NCBI RefSeq assembly: GCF_900101605.1
Contig: NZ_FMUR01000007.1
Span: 1-64,000, forward strand
DNA length: 64,000 bases
Direction: 5' to 3'
From: Butyrivibrio hungatei
GTDB lineage: Bacteria; Bacillota; Clostridia; Lachnospirales; Lachnospiraceae
Shown: positions 33,858 through 41,239 of the stretch, piece by piece
Layout of the letters: each line of letters begins with the position of its first letter
Numbering within the stretch: position 1 is the first letter of the stretch
Made by a program: the position numbers and the translations under genes
Notes under the pieces: model-generated
Told to the model about the DNA's origin: nothing
Database searches by the model: none
The model's input: the letters and a program-made list of their open reading frames with translations, nothing else

Positions 33858-36638
33858 TTGCTTAGATTAACGGAAGTAGAAAACGGCAGGATCAGGGGTG
33901 TAGCGGGATCGGATCCGCGGGTTACGGTATTTAAGGGAGTACCGTATGCTGCGCCGCCTGTCGGAAAAAACAGGTGGAAGGCTCCCAATCCTTGCAATGA
34001 CTGGAATGGAATATATGAGGCCAATTCATTTGCACCGATTCCCTATCAGGATACGCCGGGGCTCGGTACCGATATTTATTGCAGAGAATGGCATGTCGAT
34101 CCTGAAATACCGATGAGTGAGGACTGTCTCTATCTTAATATATGGACGCCTGCAAAGAGCAAAGACGAGAAGCTTCCCGTACTTGTGTGGTACTATGGAG
34201 GTTCTTTTCAGTGGGGATATACGGCAGAGATGGAGCTTGACGGAGAGGCGCTGGCAAAAAGGGGTATTGTCGTTGTCTCTGTAGCGTACAGGCTTGGCTG
34301 CTTTGGTAATCTTGCGCACAAGGAACTTACTGAGGAATCACCCGATGCGCCCGGTAATTTCAGTCTTCTCGATCAGAAGGCGGGACTTCACTGGGTATAT
34401 AGAAATATTGCGGCATTTGGCGGAAATCCTGATAATATCAAAATTGCAGGTCAGTCTGCAGGCGGCGCTTCTGTCATGAATCAGCTTGTCTGCGAAGATA
34501 ACAAAGATATAATAAAGGGCGCTGTCATATTAAGCGGTATTATAAGCCTTGATAAACCTGATGATCAGCTCTTTGTTCCTAAGACGCTTTCAAGTGCGGA
34601 AGAGCTTGGAGAAAAATTTATTGAATCACTTGGCGCGTGCGGAATTGAAGAGGCAAGAAGTCTTAGTTCCAAAAAGATTTTAGAGGGTTATAACAAATAT
34701 CTTTTAAATAATCCAATGATGGTTCCCATAATTGACGGAGTATTTTGCAAAGAGAAGCCGCTTGATGCTTTCGTAAACGGAAAGTATCCGGATGTTCCGG
34801 TACTTGCGGGAAATACTGTTGATGAATTTATAGAAGATAATATCAATATGGTGGAAAAATCCGTAAAAGAAGCACTTAAGGGCGCCAAGAAAAGTAAGCC
34901 CGACGGAGATTTCTTTTACTACAGATTCTGTCCCGATATTCCGGGAGACGGTGCCGGCGATGAGGCATATCCGGGATGTTTTCACTCTGTTGATCTGTGG
35001 TTTTTCTTTGAGACTCTGGGAAAGAGCCACAGAGCTTACGAGGGAAGACATTACGATCTTGCGGCGCAGATGTGCGATTATTTCGCTAACTTTGTTAAGA
35101 CAGGAAATCCGAACGGAACAGGTAAGGGCGGAAAAGAGCTCCCGAACTGGGGAACATACACTTCTGAAAATCCAAACGAGATGGAGTTTACATCGCGCGG
35201 AGCCGTTCCTAAGAAAGAAGGCGGCATAAGACAGAATACGAGACGACAGGGAATAAATCCTTATCTTCCGAACTGGGAGTACATTCCCGATGGCGAGCCA
35301 TATGTGTTCGGGGACAGGGTATATGTCTACGGATCGCATGATATATACGGCGGCGAGACATTCTGCCTCGGCGATTACGTTTGCTGGTCAGCACCTGTAG
35401 ATGACCTTGGAAACTGGAAGTATGAGGGCGTAATTTTCAAAAAGACACAGGATCCACTTAATCCTGACGGACATATGTGCCTCTATGCGCCAGATGTAAC
35501 GGTCGGTCCCGATGGCAGATACTATCTCTACTACGTGCTTGATAAGGTAAGCGTTGTTTCTGTTGCGGTAAGTGACAGACCTGCAGGCCCTTACGAGTTC
35601 TACGGATATGTTCACTATGAAGACGGAGTTAAGCTCGGTGACAAAGCGGGCGACGAGCCTCAGTTCGATCCCGGAGTCATGACGGAAGGCGATGAAGTCT
35701 ACATGTACACGGGCTTTTGCGGGCAGGGCGATAAGTCAAGGAGCGGAGCGATGTTTACAGTCCTTGATAAGGATATGCTTACGGTCAAAAAAGCTCCGAA
35801 GATAATCGCACCCGGCTCTGAATACAGCAAGGGAACATCGTTTGAAGGACATGCGTTCTTTGAAGCATCATCTATAAGAAAACGCGGAGATATCTACTAT
35901 TTTGTATATTCATCCGAAGTTATGCACGAGCTTTGCTATGCTACATCGAAGAGTCCCGAAGGGCCTTTTGAGTACGGCGGAGTTATCGTAAGTAACTGCG
36001 ATATGCACATTGACACATACAAGAAAGCCGACGAACCAACAGCTTACGGTGCCAATAACCACGGAAGTATAGTTGAGATCGGAGACGATTGGTATATCTT
36101 TTACCACAGGCATACAAACGGAACGTGGTTTAGCAGACAGGGATGCGCAGAGAAGATTTCTTTTGCCCAAGACGGAAGTATTCCTCAGGTTGAGATTACA
36201 TCATGTGGTCTGAACGGCGGACCTCTTTCCGACAAGGGAGAGTACCCGGCTTACATTGCCTGCAATATCTTTACGAAAGAACACAAGATGTATGTTGATC
36301 CCGGAGCGCCCAGAGTGGTTCAGGTCGGGGGCGACGAGTCATACGGAGAAAGCTATATCAAAGATATTGTTGACGGAACGACAATCGGTTTCAAGTACTT
36401 TGACTTCGAAAAGCTTACGGGACTTAGAATTAAGACAAGAGCTTACTTCAACGGAGACTTTGAGATCCTCACAGATCTAGACGGTGAGCCTCTTGGCAAG
36501 ATTCATGCTATAGGCTCAAATATCTGGACTGCAGATGAATGCAGATTTGATGCGGTTTCGGGAACGCATGCGTTGTATCTCAGATACACGGGTACAGGAA
36601 ACAGTAGTCTCTTGTCGATAGAGTTCTTGCATGATTGA
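33858..36638 (+). CDS. Fusion of type-B carboxylesterase and GH43 glycosidase, with C-terminal CBM6-like part
   Basis: A 926-residue protein. Residues about 1-450 are a carboxylesterase type B with nucleophile elbow GQSAGGAS (Ser200), EDCLYLNIWTP and the His-bearing GCFHSVDLWFFF. Residues about 467-790 are glycoside hydrolase family 43: NPYLPNWEYIPDGEP (base Asp478), LYAPDVTVGPDG (Asp546) and EGHAFFEASSIRK (acid Glu669). About 800-926 is a beta-rich tail resembling CBM6. No signal peptide exists, so it works in the cytoplasm on imported oligosaccharides, perhaps removing an ester (acetyl or feruloyl) and an arabinose or xylose from the same molecule (inference). It starts at TTG with GGAGGAGG 9 nt upstream. 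Confidence 0.85.
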   Translation: MLRLTEVENGRIRGVAGSDPRVTVFKGVPYAAPPVGKNRWKAPNPCNDWNGIYEANSFAPIPYQDTPGLGTDIYCREWHVDPEIPMSEDCLYLNIWTPAKSKDEKLPVLVWYYGGSFQWGYTAEMELDGEALAKRGIVVVSVAYRLGCFGNLAHKELTEESPDAPGNFSLLDQKAGLHWVYRNIAAFGGNPDNIKIAGQSAGGASVMNQLVCEDNKDIIKGAVILSGIISLDKPDDQLFVPKTLSSAEELGEKFIESLGACGIEEARSLSSKKILEGYNKYLLNNPMMVPIIDGVFCKEKPLDAFVNGKYPDVPVLAGNTVDEFIEDNINMVEKSVKEALKGAKKSKPDGDFFYYRFCPDIPGDGAGDEAYPGCFHSVDLWFFFETLGKSHRAYEGRHYDLAAQMCDYFANFVKTGNPNGTGKGGKELPNWGTYTSENPNEMEFTSRGAVPKKEGGIRQNTRRQGINPYLPNWEYIPDGEPYVFGDRVYVYGSHDIYGGETFCLGDYVCWSAPVDDLGNWKYEGVIFKKTQDPLNPDGHMCLYAPDVTVGPDGRYYLYYVLDKVSVVSVAVSDRPAGPYEFYGYVHYEDGVKLGDKAGDEPQFDPGVMTEGDEVYMYTGFCGQGDKSRSGAMFTVLDKDMLTVKKAPKIIAPGSEYSKGTSFEGHAFFEASSIRKRGDIYYFVYSSEVMHELCYATSKSPEGPFEYGGVIVSNCDMHIDTYKKADEPTAYGANNHGSIVEIGDDWYIFYHRHTNGTWFSRQGCAEKISFAQDGSIPQVEITSCGLNGGPLSDKGEYPAYIACNIFTKEHKMYVDPGAPRVVQVGGDESYGESYIKDIVDGTTIGFKYFDFEKLTGLRIKTRAYFNGDFEILTDLDGEPLGKIHAIGSNIWTADECRFDAVSGTHALYLRYTGTGNSSLLSIEFLHD

Positions 36639-36655
36639 TATAGGTATAGTTTTAT

Positions 36656-36688
36656 ATTTTACAGTGTGGCATAATTATGCTACACTGT
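36656..36688 (+). promoter_or_regulatory. Palindromic operator over the toxin-antitoxin promoter
   Basis: A 28-bp palindrome with a single mismatched pair (36661-36688) reads ACAGTGTGGCATAA then TTATGCTACACTGT. It overlaps TTTACA (36656-36661) and TACACT (36679-36684), which have 17-nt spacing. This fits autorepression by the antitoxin. Confidence 0.75.
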
Positions 36689-36711
36689 ATTTGTATAAAG
36701 GAGGTGTTATT

Positions 36712-36975
36712 ATGCCGACAATCATACCTATTAGAGATTTAAGAAATACAAGTGAAATATCTGAAATGGCGCATAAAAAGCAGGAGCCAATTTTTGTGAC
36801 TAAGAATGGTTATAGTGATTTAGTTGTTATGAGTGCTGAATTATACGAACAATTTGCTGCGAATAATCGTATTGATCAGGCAATAACCGAAGCAGAGGCT
36901 GAGTTTGAATTAACAGGTGAGGCGATAGACGCAAAGAAAGCTTTTGATGAATTGGAGAAGAAGTATTTTGGATAA
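36712..36975 (+). CDS. Antitoxin of the Phd/YefM type
   Basis: An 87-residue protein. MPTIIPIRDLRNTSEISEMA and EPIFVTKNGYSDLVVMSAEL match the Phd/YefM DNA-binding fold; the C-terminal acidic helix would wrap the toxin. AGGAGG lies upstream of the ATG. The toxin gene starts inside its stop region, so the two are coupled. Confidence 0.88.
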   Translation: MPTIIPIRDLRNTSEISEMAHKKQEPIFVTKNGYSDLVVMSAELYEQFAANNRIDQAITEAEAEFELTGEAIDAKKAFDELEKKYFG

Positions 36976-37270
36976 GTATCAAGTCAAGTTATATAAAAGA
37001 GCGTATAGGGATATTGCTGGAATCTACGCCTATATCGCCAGTGAAAAACTTTCTCCCGAAAATGCATACGGCCAGGTCAAGCGAATTAGAGAAGCAATTT
37101 TGGGATTGGATACTTTTCCGCAGTCCCATCAGGAAAGGCAAGTTGGAAAATATGCAAACAAGGGCTATCGTCAGCTTTTGATAGATAACTATGTGGCGAT
37201 TTTCAAAATCAATGAGAAAAAGAAAATTGTAAATGTCGTTACCATGCAATATCAAGGTAGAGATATATAA
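36968..37270 (+). CDS. RelE/ParE family toxin
   Basis: About 100 residues, MDKYQVKLYKRAYRDIAGIY at the start and YANKGYRQLLIDNYVAIFKI near the end, matching the RelE/ParE superfamily (YRxLxxxxYxxxYxI). The TTG at 36968 was chosen because GGAGAAG lies 7 nt upstream and it overlaps the antitoxin stop by 8 nt; an ATG at 36944 is possible. Whether it cuts mRNA (RelE-like) or poisons gyrase (ParE-like) cannot be told. Confidence 0.85.
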   Translation: MDKYQVKLYKRAYRDIAGIYAYIASEKLSPENAYGQVKRIREAILGLDTFPQSHQERQVGKYANKGYRQLLIDNYVAIFKINEKKKIVNVVTMQYQGRDI

Positions 37271-37312
37271 TCCAAAGTATTGTAGTCTAATGAGGATAGA
37301 GGAGTAAGCAAT

Positions 37313-37810
37313 ATGACAGAATTATTTTCTAAACCCGCTGCAGGAGGAATAATAGAAAGAATTATTGACGGAGAAGTATTTATCCTTCTGCAAGAGAGAT
37401 ATAAAGGTAATGACCGTGAAAATGGATTGGTAGAAATTCCCGCAGGTAAAATCAGAGAATTTGAGAATATTTATGATTGCCTGAGAAGGGAAATATCTGA
37501 AGAGACCGGTCTTGAGGTCACATATATTCAAGGAGAAGAAGAGTCAGTAATAGTTGAACATAATGGTTATAAAGTCTTAAACTATACCCCCTTTTCATGT
37601 TCCCAGAATGTTGAAGGTGACTACCCAATAATGGTCCAAGTTTTCATTTGCAGAGCTGATGGAAAAGAGGTAGAAGGAACTAATGAATCGAGAAATCTTA
37701 GGTGGGTTTCACTGAATGATCTGAGGGATATGTTGAGAGATGAAGAGTCTTTCTATCCTATGCATGTTTCAACTCTAAAGAAGTACATCAAATCAAAAGA
37801 TATGGAATAA
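37313..37810 (+). CDS. NUDIX hydrolase (ADP-ribose pyrophosphatase-like)
   Basis: A 165-residue NUDIX protein. The box G-x5-E-x7-REISEETGL is complete, preceded by VEIPAGKIREF, where the Pro-Ala-Gly is usual for ADP-ribose or nucleotide-sugar hydrolases. It cleaves a nucleoside diphosphate linked to another group; the exact substrate is unknown. It follows the toxin-antitoxin pair but has its own GGAG-type RBS. Confidence 0.88.
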   Translation: MTELFSKPAAGGIIERIIDGEVFILLQERYKGNDRENGLVEIPAGKIREFENIYDCLRREISEETGLEVTYIQGEEESVIVEHNGYKVLNYTPFSCSQNVEGDYPIMVQVFICRADGKEVEGTNESRNLRWVSLNDLRDMLRDEESFYPMHVSTLKKYIKSKDME

Positions 37811-37869
37811 AGAATATTGTCAGGGCTTTTCGAAGCTTGGTTTTGTGTTTGTCGCCCTTTTCATAGACA

Positions 37870-38066
37870 GCCCGGCCACAAAGGTATATATTCGGAAATA
37901 CGTTGTCTTCGGACGAGCAAGATGATTTTCAGCTTTAATAAAACCCGAAGATGCTGACTTCTCTGAACAACGTGAAAGGAAGCATCTTCAGGTTTTATTA
38001 AAGTATGAAAATCACTGCGCAGCCGTACACAGCATATTTCCGAATATATACCTTTATGGTCGGGCG
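37870..38066. repeat. ~197-bp long imperfect inverted repeat (single hairpin)
   Basis: A left arm (37870-37958) and a right arm (37978-38066) are complementary over about 88 nt at roughly 80% by eye. The outer block AAAGGTATATATTCGGAAAT and the inner block CTTTAATAAAACC plus GAAGATGCT are the best matched. The loop is about 19 nt. It fills the 273-bp gap between two convergent genes and has no ORF. A MITE, a structured RNA or a double terminator are possible. Confidence 0.75.
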
Positions 38067-38083
38067 TACGGAAAATCTACAAA

Positions 38084-38482
38084 CTAATTGCACAGATCGC
38101 TCAGTTTCTTGCCGAAAAAGAAGTTGCGTTCAAGTTCGTAGAATTCTGTCCACATTTCCAGAGTGTTGCACTTGCAGGCACGTGTGCATTCGGGAGCGCC
38201 TGTTTCAAGACAGGCTACGGGCGCGAAAGTGCCTTCCATTAGTTCTATTATTTCTCCGACACTATATTCGTCGGGACTTCTTAAAAGTTTGTAGCCGCCG
38301 TGCTTTCCGCTGGCACCTTCGATAAGACCGCCTTTTACAAGTTCTTTTGCAATAATCTCAAGATACTTCTTGGAGATGTCCTGCCTTGTGGCGATATCCT
38401 TGAGAGGGATGTATTCATTTTCTGTGTGCTGCGCAAGATCGATCATAACGCGCAGGGCATAGCGTCCTTTGGTAGTAAACAT
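38084..38482 (-). CDS. Rrf2 family transcriptional regulator (CymR/IscR-like)
   Basis: A 132-residue winged-helix regulator beginning MFTTKGRYALRVMIDLAQHT with the recognition region DISKKYLEIIAKEL. The C-terminal half has a cysteine cluster Cys91, Cys99, Cys103, Cys105, close to the IscR pattern (92, 98, 104), so it may bind an Fe-S cluster rather than act as CymR does with CysK. It is divergent from the sulfhydrylase gene, whose promoter carries an inverted CCTATT repeat. It probably represses sulfur acquisition genes. Confidence 0.85.
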   Translation of the reverse strand: MFTTKGRYALRVMIDLAQHTENEYIPLKDIATRQDISKKYLEIIAKELVKGGLIEGASGKHGGYKLLRSPDEYSVGEIIELMEGTFAPVACLETGAPECTRACKCNTLEMWTEFYELERNFFFGKKLSDLCN

Positions 38483-38566
38483 GTGAACCTCCTATTTATA
38501 CTGACATTGTATCCCATATAATGAGATATAACAAAAACTTATTAGTGGCATGCTGATTTAGTTATC

Positions 38567-38605
38567 ATAAAACCTATTGACGTAATAGGTAAATAGGAAT
38601 AACAT
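38567..38605 (+). promoter_or_regulatory. Promoter with overlapping inverted-repeat operator (copy 2)
   Basis: TTGACG (38577-38582) and TAACAT (38600-38605) are 17 nt apart. CCTATT-GACGT-AATAGG (38573-38589) is a perfect inverted repeat over the -35 box. Copy 1 at 8604-8642 differs at only a few of about 38 positions. Confidence 0.78.
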
Positions 38606-38656
38606 TAACACAACATAACACACACGAAAAATAAATGCAAATGAAGGAGATAGATT

Positions 38657-39940
38657 ATGAGTAATTACAGATTTGAGACTTTACAGTTACACGTTGGACA
38701 GGAGCAGCCGGATTCCGCTACAGACGCAAGAGCGGTTCCGATTTATCAGACGACATCATACGTATTCAGAAACAGCCAGCACGCTGCTGACAGATTTGGA
38801 CTTGCTGATGCAGGTAACATCTACGGAAGACTTACAAATTCCACACAGGATGTATTTGAAAAAAGAATCGCAGCTTTGGAAGGCGGAAGCGCAGCACTTG
38901 CAGTTGCATCCGGCGCAGCAGCAATAACATATACAATCCAGGCACTTGCAGCTAACGGAGGACACATCGTAGCACAGAAGACAATCTATGGTGGAAGTTA
39001 CAATCTCCTTGCACATACACTTCCTCAGTACGGAGTAAGAACAACATTCGTTGATGCACATAACCTTGCAGAGATCGAGGGTGCGATCGAGGAAGATACA
39101 AGAGCAATCTACCTTGAGACACTTGGAAATCCCAACAGTGATATTCCTGATATCGACGCAGTTGCAGAGATAGCACACAAGCACGGACTTCCTCTTGTTA
39201 TCGACAATACATTCGGAACACCTTACCTTATCAGACCTATCGAGCACGGCGCTGACATCGTTGTACATTCAGCAACCAAGTTCATCGGAGGTCATGGAAC
39301 AACTCTTGGCGGTGTGATCGTTGAGTCAGGTAAGTTCGATTGGAAAAAGAGCGGCAAGTATCCTAATATCGCAGCTCCCAACCCCAGCTACCACGGCGTA
39401 TCATTCTATGATGCCGTAGGACCTGCTGCATTCGTTACATTTATAAGAGCTATCCTTCTCAGAGATACAGGAGCAACAATTTCTCCGTTCAACGCATTCC
39501 TGCTTCTTCAGGGACTTGAGACACTTTCACTTCGTCTTGAGAGACATGCAGAGAACACAAAGAAGGTAGTTGAGTTCCTTTCAAAGCACCCTCAGGTTGA
39601 GAAGGTTAACCATCCTTCACTTGCAGATCACCCCGACCACGCTCTCTATGAGAAGTACTTCCCAAATGGCGGAGCTTCAATCTTCACATTTGAGATCAAG
39701 GGCGGAAAAGAGGCTGCTTGGAAGTTTATCGATAACCTTGAGATATTCTCACTTCTTGCAAATGTTGCCGATGTAAAGAGCCTTGTTATTCATCCTGCAA
39801 CAACAACTCATTCTCAGCTTAACGATGATGAGCTTAAGGATCAGGGAATCTCACAGAGCACGATCAGACTCTCAATCGGTACGGAGCATATCGATGATAT
39901 CATTGAAGACCTTGAGAAAGGATTTGCGGCGGCTAAATAA
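38657..39940 (+). CDS. O-acetylhomoserine sulfhydrylase (aminocarboxypropyltransferase)
   Basis: A 427-residue PLP enzyme of the Cys/Met metabolism family. It has FETLQLHVGQEQPDSATDAR at the start, DNTFGTPYLIRPIEHGADIV, and the PLP lysine in HSATKFIGGHGTTLGG. The length and these motifs are of the O-acetylhomoserine/O-acetylserine type, which makes homocysteine from sulfide. A GAAGGAG RBS is present. The divergent Rrf2 gene and the sulfur-type operator support the role. Product feeds MetE, 1.3 kb downstream. Confidence 0.9.
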   Translation: MSNYRFETLQLHVGQEQPDSATDARAVPIYQTTSYVFRNSQHAADRFGLADAGNIYGRLTNSTQDVFEKRIAALEGGSAALAVASGAAAITYTIQALAANGGHIVAQKTIYGGSYNLLAHTLPQYGVRTTFVDAHNLAEIEGAIEEDTRAIYLETLGNPNSDIPDIDAVAEIAHKHGLPLVIDNTFGTPYLIRPIEHGADIVVHSATKFIGGHGTTLGGVIVESGKFDWKKSGKYPNIAAPNPSYHGVSFYDAVGPAAFVTFIRAILLRDTGATISPFNAFLLLQGLETLSLRLERHAENTKKVVEFLSKHPQVEKVNHPSLADHPDHALYEKYFPNGGASIFTFEIKGGKEAAWKFIDNLEIFSLLANVADVKSLVIHPATTTHSQLNDDELKDQGISQSTIRLSIGTEHIDDIIEDLEKGFAAAK

Positions 39941-39950
39941 AACGCAGGCA

Positions 39951-40115
39951 GTGACACGGGGACGGTTCTTTTGTCTCCTTTCGCGAAGCGAGAGGAGACA
40001 GAAGAACCGTCCCCGTGTCACGCCTGTCCCCCGCGAGAGGAGACAGAAGAACCGTCCCCGTGTCACGCCCGCCTGTCCCCCGCGAGAGGAGACAGAAGAA
40101 CCGTCCCTGTGTCAC
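39951..40115. repeat. REP-like array 1 (one inverted plus three direct arms)
   Basis: GTGACACGGGGACGGTTCTT forms a near-perfect palindrome with the first GAACCGTCCCCGTGTCAC arm around TTTCGCGAAGCGAG. Two more copies of the right arm follow (about 47-49 nt apart), separated by CGCCTGTCCCC-type spacers. The last arm has one changed base (CCTGTGTC). It lies between the sulfhydrylase gene and the convergent LysR gene. Confidence 0.85.
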
Positions 40116-40141
40116 CCTGCCATATTTTTGTGTCATGTTTT

Positions 40142-41047
40142 CTATTTCTTTTTCACAAGTTTCTTTATTATCTCGATATAGCTCTGAGTCAGCGGCGATA
40201 CTCCCACAGAATTCTTTAGAATATATCCAACTTCCATGTAATCATCAACCTTAAGCGGGCGCGCGACTATATTTGCTCCGTTCAGATTTTCATTGATCAC
40301 ACCGCTACAGATTGTGTAGCCGTTTAGCCCTATCAGCAGGTTAAAAAGAGTCGCTCTGTCGCAGACAACAAGGTCCTTATCTGAGTCTTGTGTGCTAAGG
40401 ATTTCCTCTGAGAAGTAAAAAGAGTTGTGCGTTCCCTGCTCGTAAGATAGCCTGGGGTAAGGTTTTAAATCATCAAGCGTAAGGCTCTTTTTCTTTGCAA
40501 GAGGAGAATTCTTTCCGATGAACACATGAGGCTTTGCCTTGAATAACGGAGTAAAAGACAAGTCATTATCGCGAAGCTCCTTTTTTATGACCGTCTCGTT
40601 AAATTTATTCATATACAACACGCCAATCTCGCTTCTAAGGCGCGCGACGTCCTCGATGATGTCGTAGGTCTGGGTTTCTCTCATGTGAAACTCATATTTT
40701 TCACCGCCGTATTTCTTTAAAAGTTCGACAAAAGCTTCAACGACAAAAGAATAGTGCTGGGAAGATATGTAGAACTTGGTCTTTCCGACAGGCTTTCCGG
40801 TATATCTTTCCTCGATGAGATTTGCCTGTTCAAGGAGCTGACGCGCATAACCGAGAAATTCGCTTCCTTCGGTTGTAATGCTGATACCTCTTTTCGTCCT
40901 GTTAAAGAGAGTTATATTAAATTCTTTTTCAATTTCCTGAATCGCGCTGGTAAGGCTCGGCTGGGCGATAAACAGCTTTTTTGCCGCTTCGGTGATATTG
41001 CCTGTCTCAGCTACGGTTACAACGTAATTTAATTGTTTTAGTGTCAT
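40142..41047 (-). CDS. LysR family transcriptional regulator
   Basis: A 301-residue LTTR. The N-terminal helix-turn-helix TEAAKKLFIAQPSLTSAIQE is typical, followed by the two-lobed effector domain (YPRLSYEQGTHNSFYFSEEI). It is divergent from metE, and an inverted repeat TATCATAGA-N5-TCTATGATA lies just before its start, so it probably controls metE-metF and itself, like MetR-type regulators. The co-inducer is unknown. Confidence 0.85.
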   Translation of the reverse strand: MTLKQLNYVVTVAETGNITEAAKKLFIAQPSLTSAIQEIEKEFNITLFNRTKRGISITTEGSEFLGYARQLLEQANLIEERYTGKPVGKTKFYISSQHYSFVVEAFVELLKKYGGEKYEFHMRETQTYDIIEDVARLRSEIGVLYMNKFNETVIKKELRDNDLSFTPLFKAKPHVFIGKNSPLAKKKSLTLDDLKPYPRLSYEQGTHNSFYFSEEILSTQDSDKDLVVCDRATLFNLLIGLNGYTICSGVINENLNGANIVARPLKVDDYMEVGYILKNSVGVSPLTQSYIEIIKKLVKKK

Positions 41048-41064
41048 GAAGTAAGTATATCATC

Positions 41065-41087
41065 TATCATAGACAAAATCTATGATA
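41065..41087. promoter_or_regulatory. Candidate LysR operator
   Basis: TATCATAGA (41065-41073) and TCTATGATA (41079-41087) are perfect inverted arms with a 5-nt centre. They lie 18 nt before the LysR start codon and about 150 nt before metE. Confidence 0.6.
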
Positions 41088-41106
41088 TAGGGCATAAAAA
41101 ACATAT

Positions 41107-41134
41107 TTTACCTATGGATAAAAACTGGTTATAC
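41107..41134 (+). promoter_or_regulatory. Possible metE promoter
   Basis: TTTACC (41107-41112) and TTATAC (41129-41134) with a 16-nt spacer. It is a weak match, consistent with a promoter needing a LysR activator. Confidence 0.4.
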
Positions 41135-41239
41135 TTCTATTTACCACAGTGAAACAGGCGCAGTGTGCCGAAGAACAAGAGATAAAGAACAATGCTTATT
41201 GGCGTTGCATAAATACACATTTATAAGAGAGGAAAGCAT

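Noticed and set aside
39951..40115. CRISPR-like repeats
   Set aside because: Arms are palindromic, spacers are near-identical and no cas gene is present; a REP-like element explains it better.
41048..41239. SAM (S-box) riboswitch upstream of metE
   Set aside because: None of the conserved S-box core sequences or stems could be drawn here.
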